A DNA stretch of 19,231 nt from Actinomycetes bacterium (lineage in GTDB: Bacteria > Actinomycetota > Actinomycetes > Actinomycetales > Cellulomonadaceae), in NCBI GenBank assembly GCA_023388235.1, contig JAEWGQ010000289.1, positions 1 through 19,231 on the forward strand. The letters are read 5' to 3'. A program made the translations under genes and the position numbers. The notes beneath the pieces were generated by a model. That model ran no database searches. It was not told the origin of the DNA and saw only the letters and a list, made by a program, of their open reading frames with translations. Below are positions 6,800 to 15,957 of this stretch, piece after piece. Every line of letters begins with the position of its first letter. The stretch's first letter is position 1.

Positions 6800-8944
6800 G
6801 TGGTCGCGGTCAACTCCCTGGCCCCCGATCATCATGGCGAATCTCTCGCAGAACTGCGCGACAGGGCGCTGCGGGTCGCTGACATCCCCTGTTTCATCAT
6901 GGAGTTGGGCCCGCAAGGGAGCCGACTGGTGTGGGTGAATGACGCTTTCACCCGATCCACGGGCTTCCCGCTCGAGGAGGTGCGGGGGAAGGCGCCCGAC
7001 GTCCTGTACGGGGAGTGGACCGACCGGGCGGAGATCGCACGGCTGCGCGAGCTGGCGGCGGCCGACAAGCCGATCGCCGCGACCTTGTGCGGCCGGCGAG
7101 CCGACGGGTCCCCGATCTGGATGCGCGTGTCCGTCACGTCTGTGCCACCCGAGGGCGGCGGACCCGTCACGCACTGCGTGGTGGTGCTGGTCGACGTCAC
7201 CGAGCTGGTGGAGCGCGACGCCGCGCACGCCGCCATGGTGGAGCAGGAGCGCACCGAGCGCACGAGCCTGGGCCTGGTGGCGCAGATCTCCGACCTGCTC
7301 ATGGACCTTGACGACCCGCACACGCTGCGGGAGATCGCGCGGCTCCTGGAACGCGGAGACGTGGTCACGTGGGCGGGCTTCTACCTGAACGACGGGGGCC
7401 TGAGCGCTGCCGAGGGCATCGACGTCACAGCCCCGCCGTCAGGCCGGGGACGGCGGCACGGCAACGTCCCCCCGGACGACGTCCCGGTGGCGCTCCGCGA
7501 CCAGCCGGACGAGGTGCAGCAGATCCTCGACGGCGTGCTGGACGTTCCCGTGCGCCTGGACCTGTCGGGGTGGCACGCCACGACGAGCGCCTCCGGGTGG
7601 CTCGCGGAGCATGTGCGGCCCCAGGTGGCGCAGGCCGTGCCTGGGCTCACGGACGTGCTGGTGCTGCCGGTGCCGGGCCGGCGCCGGGTGATGGGCGTGC
7701 TCGTAGTCGTCCCCCGCGACGTCAGCCAGGGCGTCAGCGTCGACGCCCTCGACGAGTCGAGCCGCACAGTGCTGCAGCTCACCGTGCGGCGGGTGGGCCT
7801 GGCGGTCGACAACGTGCGCCTGTACGAGCGCGAGCACCGGCTCGCGGAGACCTTGCAGCGCTCGATGCTCCCCGAGCAGGCCGAGATCGTCGGGCTGGAC
7901 GTGTGGACGTACTACGCGCCCAACGCCGAGCACGCGCAGGTGGGCGGCGACTGGTACGACGTGCTGCAGATCGCCCCGGACACCGTCGGCGTCGTCATCG
8001 GCGACGTGGTGGGCCATGACGTCGAGGCCGCCGCCGCGATGGGGCAGCTGCGGTCCGTCGTGCGCTCCTACGCGTTCGAGGTGACGTCCCCGGGCCCGGT
8101 GCTGGAACGGGTCGACCAGCTCGTGGCGGGGATGCGCATCCCCCGATCCGCCGCCCTGGTGCTCACCACGTTGACCCGCTCCGACGAGCGCTGGCACGTG
8201 GAGTACTCCCGCGCGGGCCACCTGCCGGCGCTGCTGGTGCGGCGCGGGGAGGTGACCTCCCTGAGCGAGGCGTCCGGGCCGCTGATCGGCTTCGGTGGGC
8301 GTCCGCGCAGCACTGCCAGCGTCGACCTGGCGCCCGGCGACGTGCTGATCTTCTACACGGACGGGCTCATCGAGCGGCGCGACCGAGCACTGCGCGAGGG
8401 TGTGGACGCGCTGGCCGAGATCGCGTCAGGCATCACCGCCATCGACGCGGCGGGCATCGGCGAGGAGCTCCTGTCCCGCCTGGCGGACAGCCCGGAGGAC
8501 GACGTCGCCGTGGTCGTGGTGCGCGTCCCCGACCCCGAGGACGACGCCACGTTCTCCGGCAGCCCGCGTAGCCGCAGGTGGCTGCTGCCCGGCGAGCCGG
8601 CGTCGATCGGGCGGGCACGGCACGCCGTGCTGCGCACCTGCCAGGCCTGGTCGCTGCCCGACGGGCCCAGCGCCGAGTTGGTCGTCTCCGAGTTGGTCGC
8701 CAACGCGGTGCTGCACGGTTGGGGGCACATCGCCCTGCGGCTGTTCGACACGGGCGAGGGCCTGCGCATCGAGGTCGAGGACTCCAACCCGACGCCCCCG
8801 GTGGCCACCGACGGGCACCCGGGGCGCATCGGCGGCTACGGGATGCAGATCGTGGACCGGCTGGCCGACTGGGGCTGGCGCCCGGCGCGCGACGGCAAGC
8901 TCGTGTGGGCGAAGGTGCGGGGCGAGAAGCGCCCGCACGGCTGA
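6800..8944 (+). CDS. PAS-GAF-PP2C (SpoIIE)-HATPase fusion: phosphatase and anti-sigma kinase in one protein
   Basis: A 714-residue cytosolic sensor of the RsbU/RsbW fusion type. PAS domain: about 22-125 ('WVNDAFTRSTGF'). A charged helix leads to a GAF-like domain (about 145-340). A PP2C phosphatase domain (about 348-575) keeps its metal and catalytic sites: 'GGDWYD' D384, 'GDVVGHD' D402, 'RAGHLPALL' G473/H474, 'YTDGLIE' D521. The C-terminal GHKL ATPase domain (about 595-712) has the N-box 'SELVANAVLHG' (E631, N635, H639) and the glycine-rich 'GRIGGYGMQIVDRLADWGW' lid. By the known partner-switch scheme, the phosphatase activates STAS proteins and the kinase inactivates them and holds a sigma factor. 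M. tuberculosis Rv1364c has a related fused layout but also carries its STAS domain, which here is separate. GTG 6800 is the only start after the upstream in-frame stop. The sensed signal is unknown. Confidence 0.93.
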   Translation: MVAVNSLAPDHHGESLAELRDRALRVADIPCFIMELGPQGSRLVWVNDAFTRSTGFPLEEVRGKAPDVLYGEWTDRAEIARLRELAAADKPIAATLCGRRADGSPIWMRVSVTSVPPEGGGPVTHCVVVLVDVTELVERDAAHAAMVEQERTERTSLGLVAQISDLLMDLDDPHTLREIARLLERGDVVTWAGFYLNDGGLSAAEGIDVTAPPSGRGRRHGNVPPDDVPVALRDQPDEVQQILDGVLDVPVRLDLSGWHATTSASGWLAEHVRPQVAQAVPGLTDVLVLPVPGRRRVMGVLVVVPRDVSQGVSVDALDESSRTVLQLTVRRVGLAVDNVRLYEREHRLAETLQRSMLPEQAEIVGLDVWTYYAPNAEHAQVGGDWYDVLQIAPDTVGVVIGDVVGHDVEAAAAMGQLRSVVRSYAFEVTSPGPVLERVDQLVAGMRIPRSAALVLTTLTRSDERWHVEYSRAGHLPALLVRRGEVTSLSEASGPLIGFGGRPRSTASVDLAPGDVLIFYTDGLIERRDRALREGVDALAEIASGITAIDAAGIGEELLSRLADSPEDDVAVVVVRVPDPEDDATFSGSPRSRRWLLPGEPASIGRARHAVLRTCQAWSLPDGPSAELVVSELVANAVLHGWGHIALRLFDTGEGLRIEVEDSNPTPPVATDGHPGRIGGYGMQIVDRLADWGWRPARDGKLVWAKVRGEKRPHG

Positions 8945-8956
8945 ACCCGTGCGGGC
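8931..8956. terminator. Terminator overlapping the PAS-phosphatase-kinase stop
   Basis: GCCCGCACGG (8931-8940) is perfectly complementary to CCGTGCGGGC (8947-8956) with a 6-nt loop that contains most of the TGA stop. It sits between convergent genes. Confidence 0.65.
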
Positions 8957-8980
8957 CGGGCCGGGCCGGCGCCGGACGGG

Positions 8981-9349
8981 TCAGGCGGGGGCGACCTTGC
9001 CGCCAGCGGGCCGCCGGAAGCCTGAGGAGTGGCGGTCGTGGTTGCACTCGTCGTCGACCCGGAACAGGTCGAGCGCGCCGCACACCTCGATGACGAACAG
9101 GTCGCGGGCGTCAGCGCCGCGTAGAACCGTGGCCCCGCCGCGCTTGCGTCCGGAGTCGGCCAGCGAGATGAGGAACGCGGCGCCTGTGGAGTCCATGAAC
9201 GTCACACCGCACATGTCGATGACCAGGAGCTGGCGGCGGAGCCCGACGATGCGGGCGGCGATCTCGGGGAACTGCTCACGCTCCGCGAGGTCCAGGTCGC
9301 CTTCGATGACGACGGTGGTGGTCGTCGGCGACGTCGAGATCTCGATCAT
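8981..9349 (-). CDS. STAS-domain anti-anti-sigma factor, second copy
   Basis: A compact 122-residue STAS protein. The domain begins at residue 2 ('MIEISTS...VVIEGDLDL') and contains 'CGVTFMDSTGAAFLISLADS', with S54 of D-S-T-G as the predicted phosphorylation site, as in RsbV. It shares the 'VTFMDS[ST]G.AFL' core with the first STAS gene, so the two are paralogues, but it lacks that protein's N-terminal extension and has a basic C-terminus ('RHSSGFRRPAGGK'). ATG 9349 has GAGG six bases upstream on the minus strand. It converges on the phosphatase-kinase gene, with stops 36 bp apart, and is divergent from the DUF3151 gene. Likely substrate of the adjacent phosphatase and kinase domains. Having two different STAS substrates for one enzyme suggests two inputs or two outputs (inference). 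Confidence 0.88.
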   Translation of the reverse strand: MIEISTSPTTTTVVIEGDLDLAEREQFPEIAARIVGLRRQLLVIDMCGVTFMDSTGAAFLISLADSGRKRGGATVLRGADARDLFVIEVCGALDLFRVDDECNHDRHSSGFRRPAGGKVAPA

Positions 9350-9391
9350 GATCGTCCTCGGGGGAGAGGCTGTGGGGGCACGCGCGCTTCG

Positions 9392-9397
9392 ACTGTA
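9392..9397 (-). promoter_or_regulatory. -10 candidate for the second STAS gene
   Basis: On the minus strand TACAGT (9397-9392) fits TAnnnT and would give a transcript with a leader of roughly 35 nt, consistent with the Shine-Dalgarno seen at this gene. No clear -35 is visible. Confidence 0.3.
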
Positions 9398-9462
9398 GCC
9401 ATGGACGCTGAGAGCCGCACCCCGTTGGGCGGGCGTCCAGGGCTGGGAGTGGGGATCGCTGC

Positions 9463-9474
9463 CAGACTGACCCC
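9463..9474 (+). promoter_or_regulatory. Leaderless -10 element for the DUF3151 gene
   Basis: CAGACT (9463-9468) is followed by GACCCC and then the ATG at 9475. The arrangement is almost the same as before purC (15 of 18 bases identical across hexamer, spacer and first codons). There is no Shine-Dalgarno in the spacer. Confidence 0.5.
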
Positions 9475-9897
9475 ATGAACCGGAACCTGCTCGGCCCTGA
9501 GCCCACCCTCCTGCCGGCCGATGGCGCCGACGCCGAGGCGCGACTCCTGCTCTCCGGCGGGTCGGACGCGCGCGATGCCGCTCGGTCCGTGCCCGCGTCG
9601 TCCCTGGCCTGGGCGCTGCTCGCCGAGCAGGCGCTCTCCGAGGTGGGCGACCCCGTCGCGGCGTACGCCTACGCGCGCACCGGCTACCACCGCGGGCTCG
9701 ACGCGCTGCGGCGTGCCGGTTGGCGTGGCGCAGGCGAGATCCCCGCCGACCACGTGCCGAACCAGGGCTTCCTGCGGGCGCTGCTCGCGCTGACCGACGC
9801 GGCTGACGCGATCGGCGAGGAGGACGAGGCCGCGCGGTGCACGCAGTTCCTGGTGGACTCGGGCACATCGGTGGTCGAGGTCGCGGCGCTGCGCTGA
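9475..9897 (+). CDS. DUF3151 family protein
   Basis: A 140-residue soluble protein of family DUF3151, found across actinobacteria without an assigned function. Recognisable family segments are the start 'MNRNLLGPEPTLLP', the helical 'SSLAWALLAEQAL', the signature 'AYAYARTGYHRGLDALRRAG' and 'PNQGFLRALLAL', then 'IGEEDEAARC' near the C-terminus. The helix pairs recall a TPR-like fold (inference). The ATG at 9475 coincides with the family's usual N-terminus. The gene sits between the signalling island and purA, 185 bp before the purA start. The recurrent closeness of this family to fba and purA suggests a housekeeping link to central carbon or purine metabolism, but nothing in the sequence gives a reaction. 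Confidence 0.9.
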   Translation: MNRNLLGPEPTLLPADGADAEARLLLSGGSDARDAARSVPASSLAWALLAEQALSEVGDPVAAYAYARTGYHRGLDALRRAGWRGAGEIPADHVPNQGFLRALLALTDAADAIGEEDEAARCTQFLVDSGTSVVEVAALR

Positions 9898-9940
9898 CCG
9901 GGTGCGCCGTCGCGGGTTGCCCAACTGGCCGCACAGGTCA

Positions 9941-11369
<1,429 letters not shown>

Positions 11370-11391
11370 CGGCGGCCGACGCGTCCACCCT

Positions 11392-11406
11392 CCGGCGCGG
11401 CGCCGG
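11392..11406 (+). terminator. Short GC hairpin after purA
   Basis: CCGGCG (11392-11397) pairs with CGCCGG (11401-11406) around CGG. It is a weak terminator or attenuator candidate between purA and the purD promoter. Confidence 0.3.
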
Positions 11407-11425
11407 CTCGTGCGCGCCGGGTCGG

Positions 11426-11438
11426 TAGGGTCGGCGCC
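11426..11438 (+). promoter_or_regulatory. Leaderless -10 element for purD
   Basis: TAGGGT (11426-11431) is seven bases before the GTG at 11439, and the spacer CGGCGCC has no Shine-Dalgarno. It implies purD has its own promoter rather than depending on purA read-through. Confidence 0.5.
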
Positions 11439-12701
11439 GTGAAGATCCTCGTCGTCGGGACCGGCGCCCGCGAGCACGCCCTGGTCCTCGCCCTCTCCCG
11501 CGACCCCGAGGTCACGGAGCTGCACGCCGCGCCGGGCAACCCGGGCATCGGCGAGCTCGCGGCGCTGCACGCCGTGGACCCGCTGGACGGGGGCGCGGTC
11601 GCCGCGCTCGCCGGGGCGCTGGGTGCGGACCTCGTCGTCGTCGGCCCCGAGGCCCCGCTCGTCGCGGGCGTCGCGGACGCGGTGCGCGCCGCGGGGATCG
11701 CCGTGTTCGGCCCCAGCGCGGCCGCCGCGCGGCTCGAGGGCTCGAAGGCGTTCGCCAAGGAGGTCATGGCCGCCGCCGGCGTGCCGACCGCCGACCCCCG
11801 CGTCGTGACGGACCCGGCGGACGCCGAGGCCGCGCTCGACACGTTCGGCGCCCCCTACGTCGTCAAGGACGACGGGCTCGCCGCGGGCAAGGGCGTCGTC
11901 GTCACCGAGGACCGCGACGCCGCCCTGGCGCACGCGCTCGCCTGCCTCGCCAAGCCCGGCGGGCGCGTCGTCGTCGAGGACTACCTGGACGGCCCGGAGG
12001 TGTCGCTGTTCGTGCTGTCCGACGGCAGCCACGTGGTGCCGCTGGTGCCCGCGCAGGACTTCAAGCGCGTGGGGGACGCCGACACCGGGCCGAACACCGG
12101 CGGCATGGGCGCGTACACCCCGCTGCCGTGGGCGCCGGAGGGGCTGGTCGACGAGGTCGTGGCCCGGGTCGCCCAGCCGACCGTGGACGAGATGGCGCGC
12201 CGGGGCACCCCGTTCGTCGGCGTCCTGTACTGCGGCCTGGCGCTGACCCGGCAGGGCATGCGGGTGGTCGAGTTCAACGCGCGCTTCGGTGACCCGGAGA
12301 CGCAGGTGGTGCTGGCCCGGCTCGCGACCCCGCCGGCCCGGGTGCTGCTCGCCGCCGCGACCGGGGGGCTGGCCGCGCTGCCGCCGCTCGCGTGGCGGGA
12401 CGACGCCGCGGTGACCGTCGTCGTCGCCTCCCACGGCTACCCGGAGACGCCGCGGACCGGCGACCCGGTGACCGGGCTGGCGGAGGCGGCCGCCGTGCCG
12501 GGCGTGCACGTGCTGCACGCGGGCACCGCGACCGGGCCGGACGGGCAGGTCGTCTCCGCGGGCGGCCGGGTGCTGTCCGTCGTCGGCACGGGGCCCGACC
12601 TCGCCGCCGCGCGGGACGCCGCGTACACCGCCGTGGCGCACCTCGGGCTCGCCGGGTCGCACCACCGCGGTGACATCGCCCGCGTGGCCGCCGAGGGCTG
12701 A
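11439..12701 (+). CDS. purD: Phosphoribosylamine-glycine ligase (GAR synthetase)
   Basis: A 420-residue ATP-grasp enzyme that joins phosphoribosylamine and glycine, the second step of de novo purine synthesis. The N-terminal domain starts '[15 protein letters not shown]' and has 'APGNPGIG' and '[14 protein letters not shown]'. The ATP-grasp part contains '[17 protein letters not shown]', '[16 protein letters not shown]' and '[20 protein letters not shown]'. The active-site segment '[21 protein letters not shown]' region is intact, and '[14 protein letters not shown]' ends the core. It is a stand-alone PurD; there is no PurM or PurN fusion. GTG 11439 fits the family start exactly and is preceded by a leaderless-type -10. 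A large open frame runs antisense across the gene but has no family features. Confidence 0.96.
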   Translation: MKILVVGTGAREHALVLALSRDPEVTELHAAPGNPGIGELAALHAVDPLDGGAVAALAGALGADLVVVGPEAPLVAGVADAVRAAGIAVFGPSAAAARLEGSKAFAKEVMAAAGVPTADPRVVTDPADAEAALDTFGAPYVVKDDGLAAGKGVVVTEDRDAALAHALACLAKPGGRVVVEDYLDGPEVSLFVLSDGSHVVPLVPAQDFKRVGDADTGPNTGGMGAYTPLPWAPEGLVDEVVARVAQPTVDEMARRGTPFVGVLYCGLALTRQGMRVVEFNARFGDPETQVVLARLATPPARVLLAAATGGLAALPPLAWRDDAAVTVVVASHGYPETPRTGDPVTGLAEAAAVPGVHVLHAGTATGPDGQVVSAGGRVLSVVGTGPDLAAARDAAYTAVAHLGLAGSHHRGDIARVAAEG

Positions 12702-12732
12702 GCGGCCCGGCGGCACCGCCCCCGGCCTGCGG

Positions 12733-12744
12733 CAGGATGACCCC
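12733..12744 (+). promoter_or_regulatory. Leaderless -10 element for purC
   Basis: CAGGAT (12733-12738) is followed by GACCCC and the ATG at 12745. It is nearly identical to the arrangement before the DUF3151 gene. There is no Shine-Dalgarno in the 6-nt spacer. Confidence 0.5.
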
Positions 12745-13665
12745 ATGACCGCACCCGCGCTGCCCGGCTGGACGCACACGTACTCCGGCAAGGTCCGCGA
12801 CCTGTACGTGCCGGACACGACGCAGGAGGCCGGTGCCGCGGTGGCCGCGCGGCACGGCGACGTGGTGCTCGTCGTGGCCAGCGACCGCGTGAGCGCCTAC
12901 GACCACGTGCTCGAGCCCGGCATCCCCGGCAAGGGCACCGTCCTGACGCAGCTCAGCCTGTGGTGGTTCCGGCAGCTGGCCGACGTCGTGCCGAACCACG
13001 TGGTGTCCGCCGACGCGCCCGACGTGCCCGCGGAGGTCGCGGGGCGCGCGATGGTCTGCCGGCGCCTCGACATGTTCCCCGTCGAGTGCGTCGCCCGCGG
13101 GTACCTCACCGGGTCCGGCCTGGCGGAGTACCGGGAGGCCGGCGCGGTCACCGGCATCCCGCTGCCGGCGGGCCTGGTCGACGGGTCCCGGCTGCCGGAG
13201 CCGATCTTCACGCCGGCCACCAAGGCGGAGCTCGGGGAGCACGACGAGAACGTCACCCTGGACCAGGTCGCGGCGGTGCTCGGGCGGGAGCGGGCCGAGC
13301 AGCTCCGGGACCTGACGCTCGCCGTGTACGGCCGTGCCGAGCGGCTGGCGCGCGAGCGCGGCGTCGTGCTCGCCGACACCAAGCTGGAGTTCGGGCTCGA
13401 CGCGGCGGGCGTCGTGACGCTCGGCGACGAGGTGCTCACTCCGGACTCGTCCCGGTTCTGGCCGGCGGACGCCTGGCGGCCCGGGCAGGCGCAGCCCAGC
13501 TTCGACAAGCAGTTCGTCCGCGACTGGCTCACCTCGCCCGCGTCGGGCTGGGACCGCGCCGGCGACGCGCCGCCCCCGGCGCTGCCCGCGGACGTCGTGG
13601 CGCGGACCCGCGACCGGTACCTCGAGGCGTACGAGCGGCTGACGGGGACGGCGCTCGCGCTCTGA
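12745..13665 (+). CDS. purC: Phosphoribosylaminoimidazole-succinocarboxamide synthase (SAICAR synthetase)
   Basis: A 306-residue enzyme that condenses CAIR with aspartate using ATP to give SAICAR in de novo purine synthesis. Seen are 'YSGKVRDLY' at the N-terminus (nucleotide-binding loop), '[14 protein letters not shown]', '[14 protein letters not shown]', '[15 protein letters not shown]', '[17 protein letters not shown]' and 'LADTKLEFG', all typical of the longer actinobacterial and yeast-like form. The ATG at 12745 begins at the usual position, 43 bp after the purD stop; the frame is open further upstream but only overlaps the purD end. It is the last gene of the purine group; the next gene belongs to the iron operon. 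Confidence 0.96.
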   Translation: MTAPALPGWTHTYSGKVRDLYVPDTTQEAGAAVAARHGDVVLVVASDRVSAYDHVLEPGIPGKGTVLTQLSLWWFRQLADVVPNHVVSADAPDVPAEVAGRAMVCRRLDMFPVECVARGYLTGSGLAEYREAGAVTGIPLPAGLVDGSRLPEPIFTPATKAELGEHDENVTLDQVAAVLGRERAEQLRDLTLAVYGRAERLARERGVVLADTKLEFGLDAAGVVTLGDEVLTPDSSRFWPADAWRPGQAQPSFDKQFVRDWLTSPASGWDRAGDAPPPALPADVVARTRDRYLEAYERLTGTALAL

Positions 13666-13702
13666 GCGGGACCAGGGTCCTGGACCCGGCCGGTGCGAGG
13701 CC

Positions 13703-13721
13703 ATAGGTTAGGCTTGCCTCA
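13703..13721 (+). promoter_or_regulatory. DtxR/IdeR-type iron box
   Basis: The 19 bases match the DtxR/IdeR consensus (TTAGGTTAGGCTAACCTAA) at 15 of 19 positions by my alignment, with differences at positions 1, 13, 14 and 18. The left half ATAGGTTAGGC is near perfect. It lies 75 bp before the SBP start, and TAGGTT inside it could be a -10. By family knowledge, iron-loaded DtxR/IdeR binds such boxes and represses uptake genes. Confidence 0.8.
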
Positions 13722-13796
13722 TCGTCGCGGCACCGACGCCGGTCCGTCGACCCGGGGCTCCGTCGGTGCCCGCCGCCCACCAGAACGGAGCATCCC

Positions 13797-14861
13797 GTGC
13801 ACGCTCGCACGTCCCTGACGCGCCCGGCCCGCCGCGGAGCCGCCGTCACCGCCGGCCTCGGCGCGGCCGCGCTGCTGCTGACCGCCTGCTCGGGCGGCGG
13901 CGACGACGGCGACGCCCCGGCCGGCGACGGTGACACCGTCGCGTCGGACGCGTTCCCGGTGACGATCGAGTCCAGCCTCGGCGAGGCCACGATCCCCGAG
14001 AAGCCCGAGCGCGTCGTCGCCCTCGGCTGGGGCGCGGCGGACATCGCCTTCGCGCTCGGCACCACCCCGGTCGGCATCGAGAGCGACGACTGGGCGGGCG
14101 ACGAGGACGGCTACCAGCCGTGGTTCCGCGCGGCCGTCGAGGACGCGGGCGAGGAGCTGCCCGAGACGATCACGATGTACCCGGAGCTCGACGTCGAGGC
14201 GATCATCGCGCTCGAGCCCGACCTGGTCCTCGCGCCGCAGTCCGGCATCGACCAGGCGACGTTCGACCAGCTCTCCGACTTCGCGCCCGTCGTCGCCTAC
14301 CCGGGCCAGGCGTGGGCGACCCCCGTCGAGGACCAGATCACCATCGCCGCGCAGGCCCTCGGCGTGCCCGAGAAGGCCGACGGCCTGATCGACGGCATCC
14401 AGGCGGAGTACGACGCGGTCAAGCAGGCCCACCCGGAGTGGGCCGACATCACCTACGCCTACGTCTACGGCGGCGACCAGGCCGGGGCGCTGGGCGTGTA
14501 CATGCCGGGCGACACCCGCGTGGCGCTGCTGTCCAGCCTCGGCCTGCAGCTCGCGGACTCTGTCGCCGGCCTGGAGCCCGACCCCGGCTCGTTCTACGCG
14601 ACGCTCGGCCTGGAGAACGCGGACCGGCTCGACGACGTCGACCTGCTGTTCACCTGGTTCAACGACGCCGACGAGCAGGCCGCCACCGAGGCGCAGCCGC
14701 TCTGGCAGCAGATGCCGGCGTTCCGGTCCGGCGCGTACCTGCCGATGCTCGACCGCCAGCTCGGCATGGCGGTCACCGTCGCCACGCCGCTGAGCGTCCC
14801 CTACGCGCTCGACGCCTACGTGCCGCAGATCGAGGAGGTCGCCGCGAAGGTCGCCGGCTGA
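13797..14861 (+). CDS. Iron-siderophore ABC transporter substrate-binding lipoprotein (FepB/FecB type)
   Basis: A 354-residue exported lipoprotein expected to capture ferric siderophore at the outer face of the membrane and deliver it to the permease. The N-terminus has RR-containing basic residues, a hydrophobic stretch and the lipobox 'LLLTAC' with C31 as the lipidated cysteine, followed by a Gly/Asp-rich linker. The class III periplasmic-binding fold is shown by 'PERVVALGWGAADIAFALG', 'DVEAIIALEPDLVLAPQSG' and 'FDQLSDFAPVVAYPG'. GTG 13797 has GGAG (13787-13790) 6 nt upstream. Downstream are two FecCD permeases and an ATPase on the same strand, and a DtxR/IdeR-type box lies upstream, so iron limitation should induce it. 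No siderophore synthesis gene is in the window, so the ligand may be a siderophore from elsewhere in the genome or from neighbours. Confidence 0.93.
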   Translation: MHARTSLTRPARRGAAVTAGLGAAALLLTACSGGGDDGDAPAGDGDTVASDAFPVTIESSLGEATIPEKPERVVALGWGAADIAFALGTTPVGIESDDWAGDEDGYQPWFRAAVEDAGEELPETITMYPELDVEAIIALEPDLVLAPQSGIDQATFDQLSDFAPVVAYPGQAWATPVEDQITIAAQALGVPEKADGLIDGIQAEYDAVKQAHPEWADITYAYVYGGDQAGALGVYMPGDTRVALLSSLGLQLADSVAGLEPDPGSFYATLGLENADRLDDVDLLFTWFNDADEQAATEAQPLWQQMPAFRSGAYLPMLDRQLGMAVTVATPLSVPYALDAYVPQIEEVAAKVAG

Positions 14862-14879
14862 CCCGACGACCCCCGCGGC

Positions 14880-14897
14880 CCCGGCCCCCCGGCCGGG
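14880..14897 (+). other. Hairpin between binding protein and first permease gene
   Basis: CCCGGCC (14880-14886) pairs with GGCCGGG (14891-14897) around CCCC. In the 46-bp gap of the operon it could reduce read-through or protect the upstream message, so the binding protein would be made in excess of the permease. That role is inferred. Confidence 0.4.
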
Positions 14898-14907
14898 TCC
14901 GACCCCC

Positions 14908-15957
14908 GTGACCGCGACCGTCACCGCCCCGCGAGCCCCGCGCCCCACCGCGCGGGGCTCGCGGTCGCGCACCTGGGCGCTCGCCGGGGGCCTGGTGCTG
15001 GCGCTCGCGCTGCTGGTGCTCGCCTGCGGCCTGAGCGTCGCCGTCGGGTCGAAGTCCGTCCCGCTCGGCGAGGTGTGGTCCGCGTGGCTGCACCCCGACG
15101 ACGGGTACGTGTCGGCGGTCGTGCAGTCCCGGCTGTCCCGCACCGGGCTCGGGCTGCTGGCCGGGGCGGCGCTCGCGGTCTCCGGCGCCGTCATCCAGGG
15201 GCTGACCCGCAACCCCCTCGGCGACCCCGGGCTGCTCGGCGTGAACGCCGGGGCGTCGGCGTCCGTCGTCGTCGTCACCGCGCTCGCCGGCGGCACCGCC
15301 GGGCGCTCCGTGTGGGCCGCGATCCCCGGGGCGGTGCTCGCGACCGTGGCGGTGTACCTGATCGGGTCCGGCGGCCCGCGCGGGCGGGCGACCCCGGTGC
15401 GGCTCGTGCTGGCCGGGTCCGCGATCGCCGCGGTGCTGATGGCGCTGGTGCAGGCGATCACGCTCGCGGACACCGAGGTGTTCACGACCTACCGGTTCTG
15501 GGTGATCGGCTCGCTCGCCGGGCGGCCCGAGGGCACCGTGGGCCTCGTGCTGCCCTACGTGCTGGCCGGGCTGCTGCTCGCCGGGCTGCTGGCGCGCGGC
15601 CTGAACGCGCTCGCCCTCGGCGACGAGGCGGCGACGTCGCTCGGGCTGAACGCGGGCCGCACGCGGGTGCTCGCCGGGGCCGCCGCCACCCTGCTCGCGG
15701 CGGCGTCGGTCGCGGCCGTCGGGCCCGTGGCGTTCGTCGGGCTCGCGGTGCCGCTGGTCGTGCGGTCGTTCACCGGGTCCGACCACCGGTGGCTGATCCC
15801 GTACGCCGCCGTGCTCGGCCCGGTGCTGCTGCTCGGCGCGGACGTCGCCGGCCGGCTCGTCGCCCGCCCCGGCGAGCTGATGGTCGGCGTGGTCACCGCG
15901 TTCGTCGGCGCCCCGTTCCTGGTCGTCGCCGTGCGGCGGGGGAGGATCGGCCTGTGA
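14908..15957 (+). CDS. FecCD-family siderophore permease (FepD type)
   Basis: A 349-residue polytopic permease of the BtuC/FecCD family, with about nine to ten hydrophobic segments. Family marks are 'RLSRTGLGLLAGAALAVSGA' and 'IQGLTRNPLGDPGLLGVNAG' near residue 85-115, 'RFWVIGSLAG' in the middle, 'LALGDEAATSLGLNAGRTR' (the cytoplasmic loop touching the ATPase), and 'GPVAFVGLAVPLVVRSFTGS'. It pairs with the next gene to form the channel. The start is GTG 14908; no good Shine-Dalgarno is seen in the C-rich stretch before it, so translation may depend on coupling or read-through from the binding-protein gene. Its stop overlaps the next start (GTGA). Confidence 0.93.
   Translation: MTATVTAPRAPRPTARGSRSRTWALAGGLVLALALLVLACGLSVAVGSKSVPLGEVWSAWLHPDDGYVSAVVQSRLSRTGLGLLAGAALAVSGAVIQGLTRNPLGDPGLLGVNAGASASVVVVTALAGGTAGRSVWAAIPGAVLATVAVYLIGSGGPRGRATPVRLVLAGSAIAAVLMALVQAITLADTEVFTTYRFWVIGSLAGRPEGTVGLVLPYVLAGLLLAGLLARGLNALALGDEAATSLGLNAGRTRVLAGAAATLLAAASVAAVGPVAFVGLAVPLVVRSFTGSDHRWLIPYAAVLGPVLLLGADVAGRLVARPGELMVGVVTAFVGAPFLVVAVRRGRIGL

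Noticed and set aside
13666..13702. Terminator after purC
   Set aside because: GGGACCAGGGTCC can form only a very short stem; I could not support a terminator.
15075..15953. Upstream extension of the second permease frame
   Set aside because: The frame is open but lies inside the first permease gene, and the extra sequence is Arg/Ala low-complexity. The GTG at 15954 with GGAGG fits.
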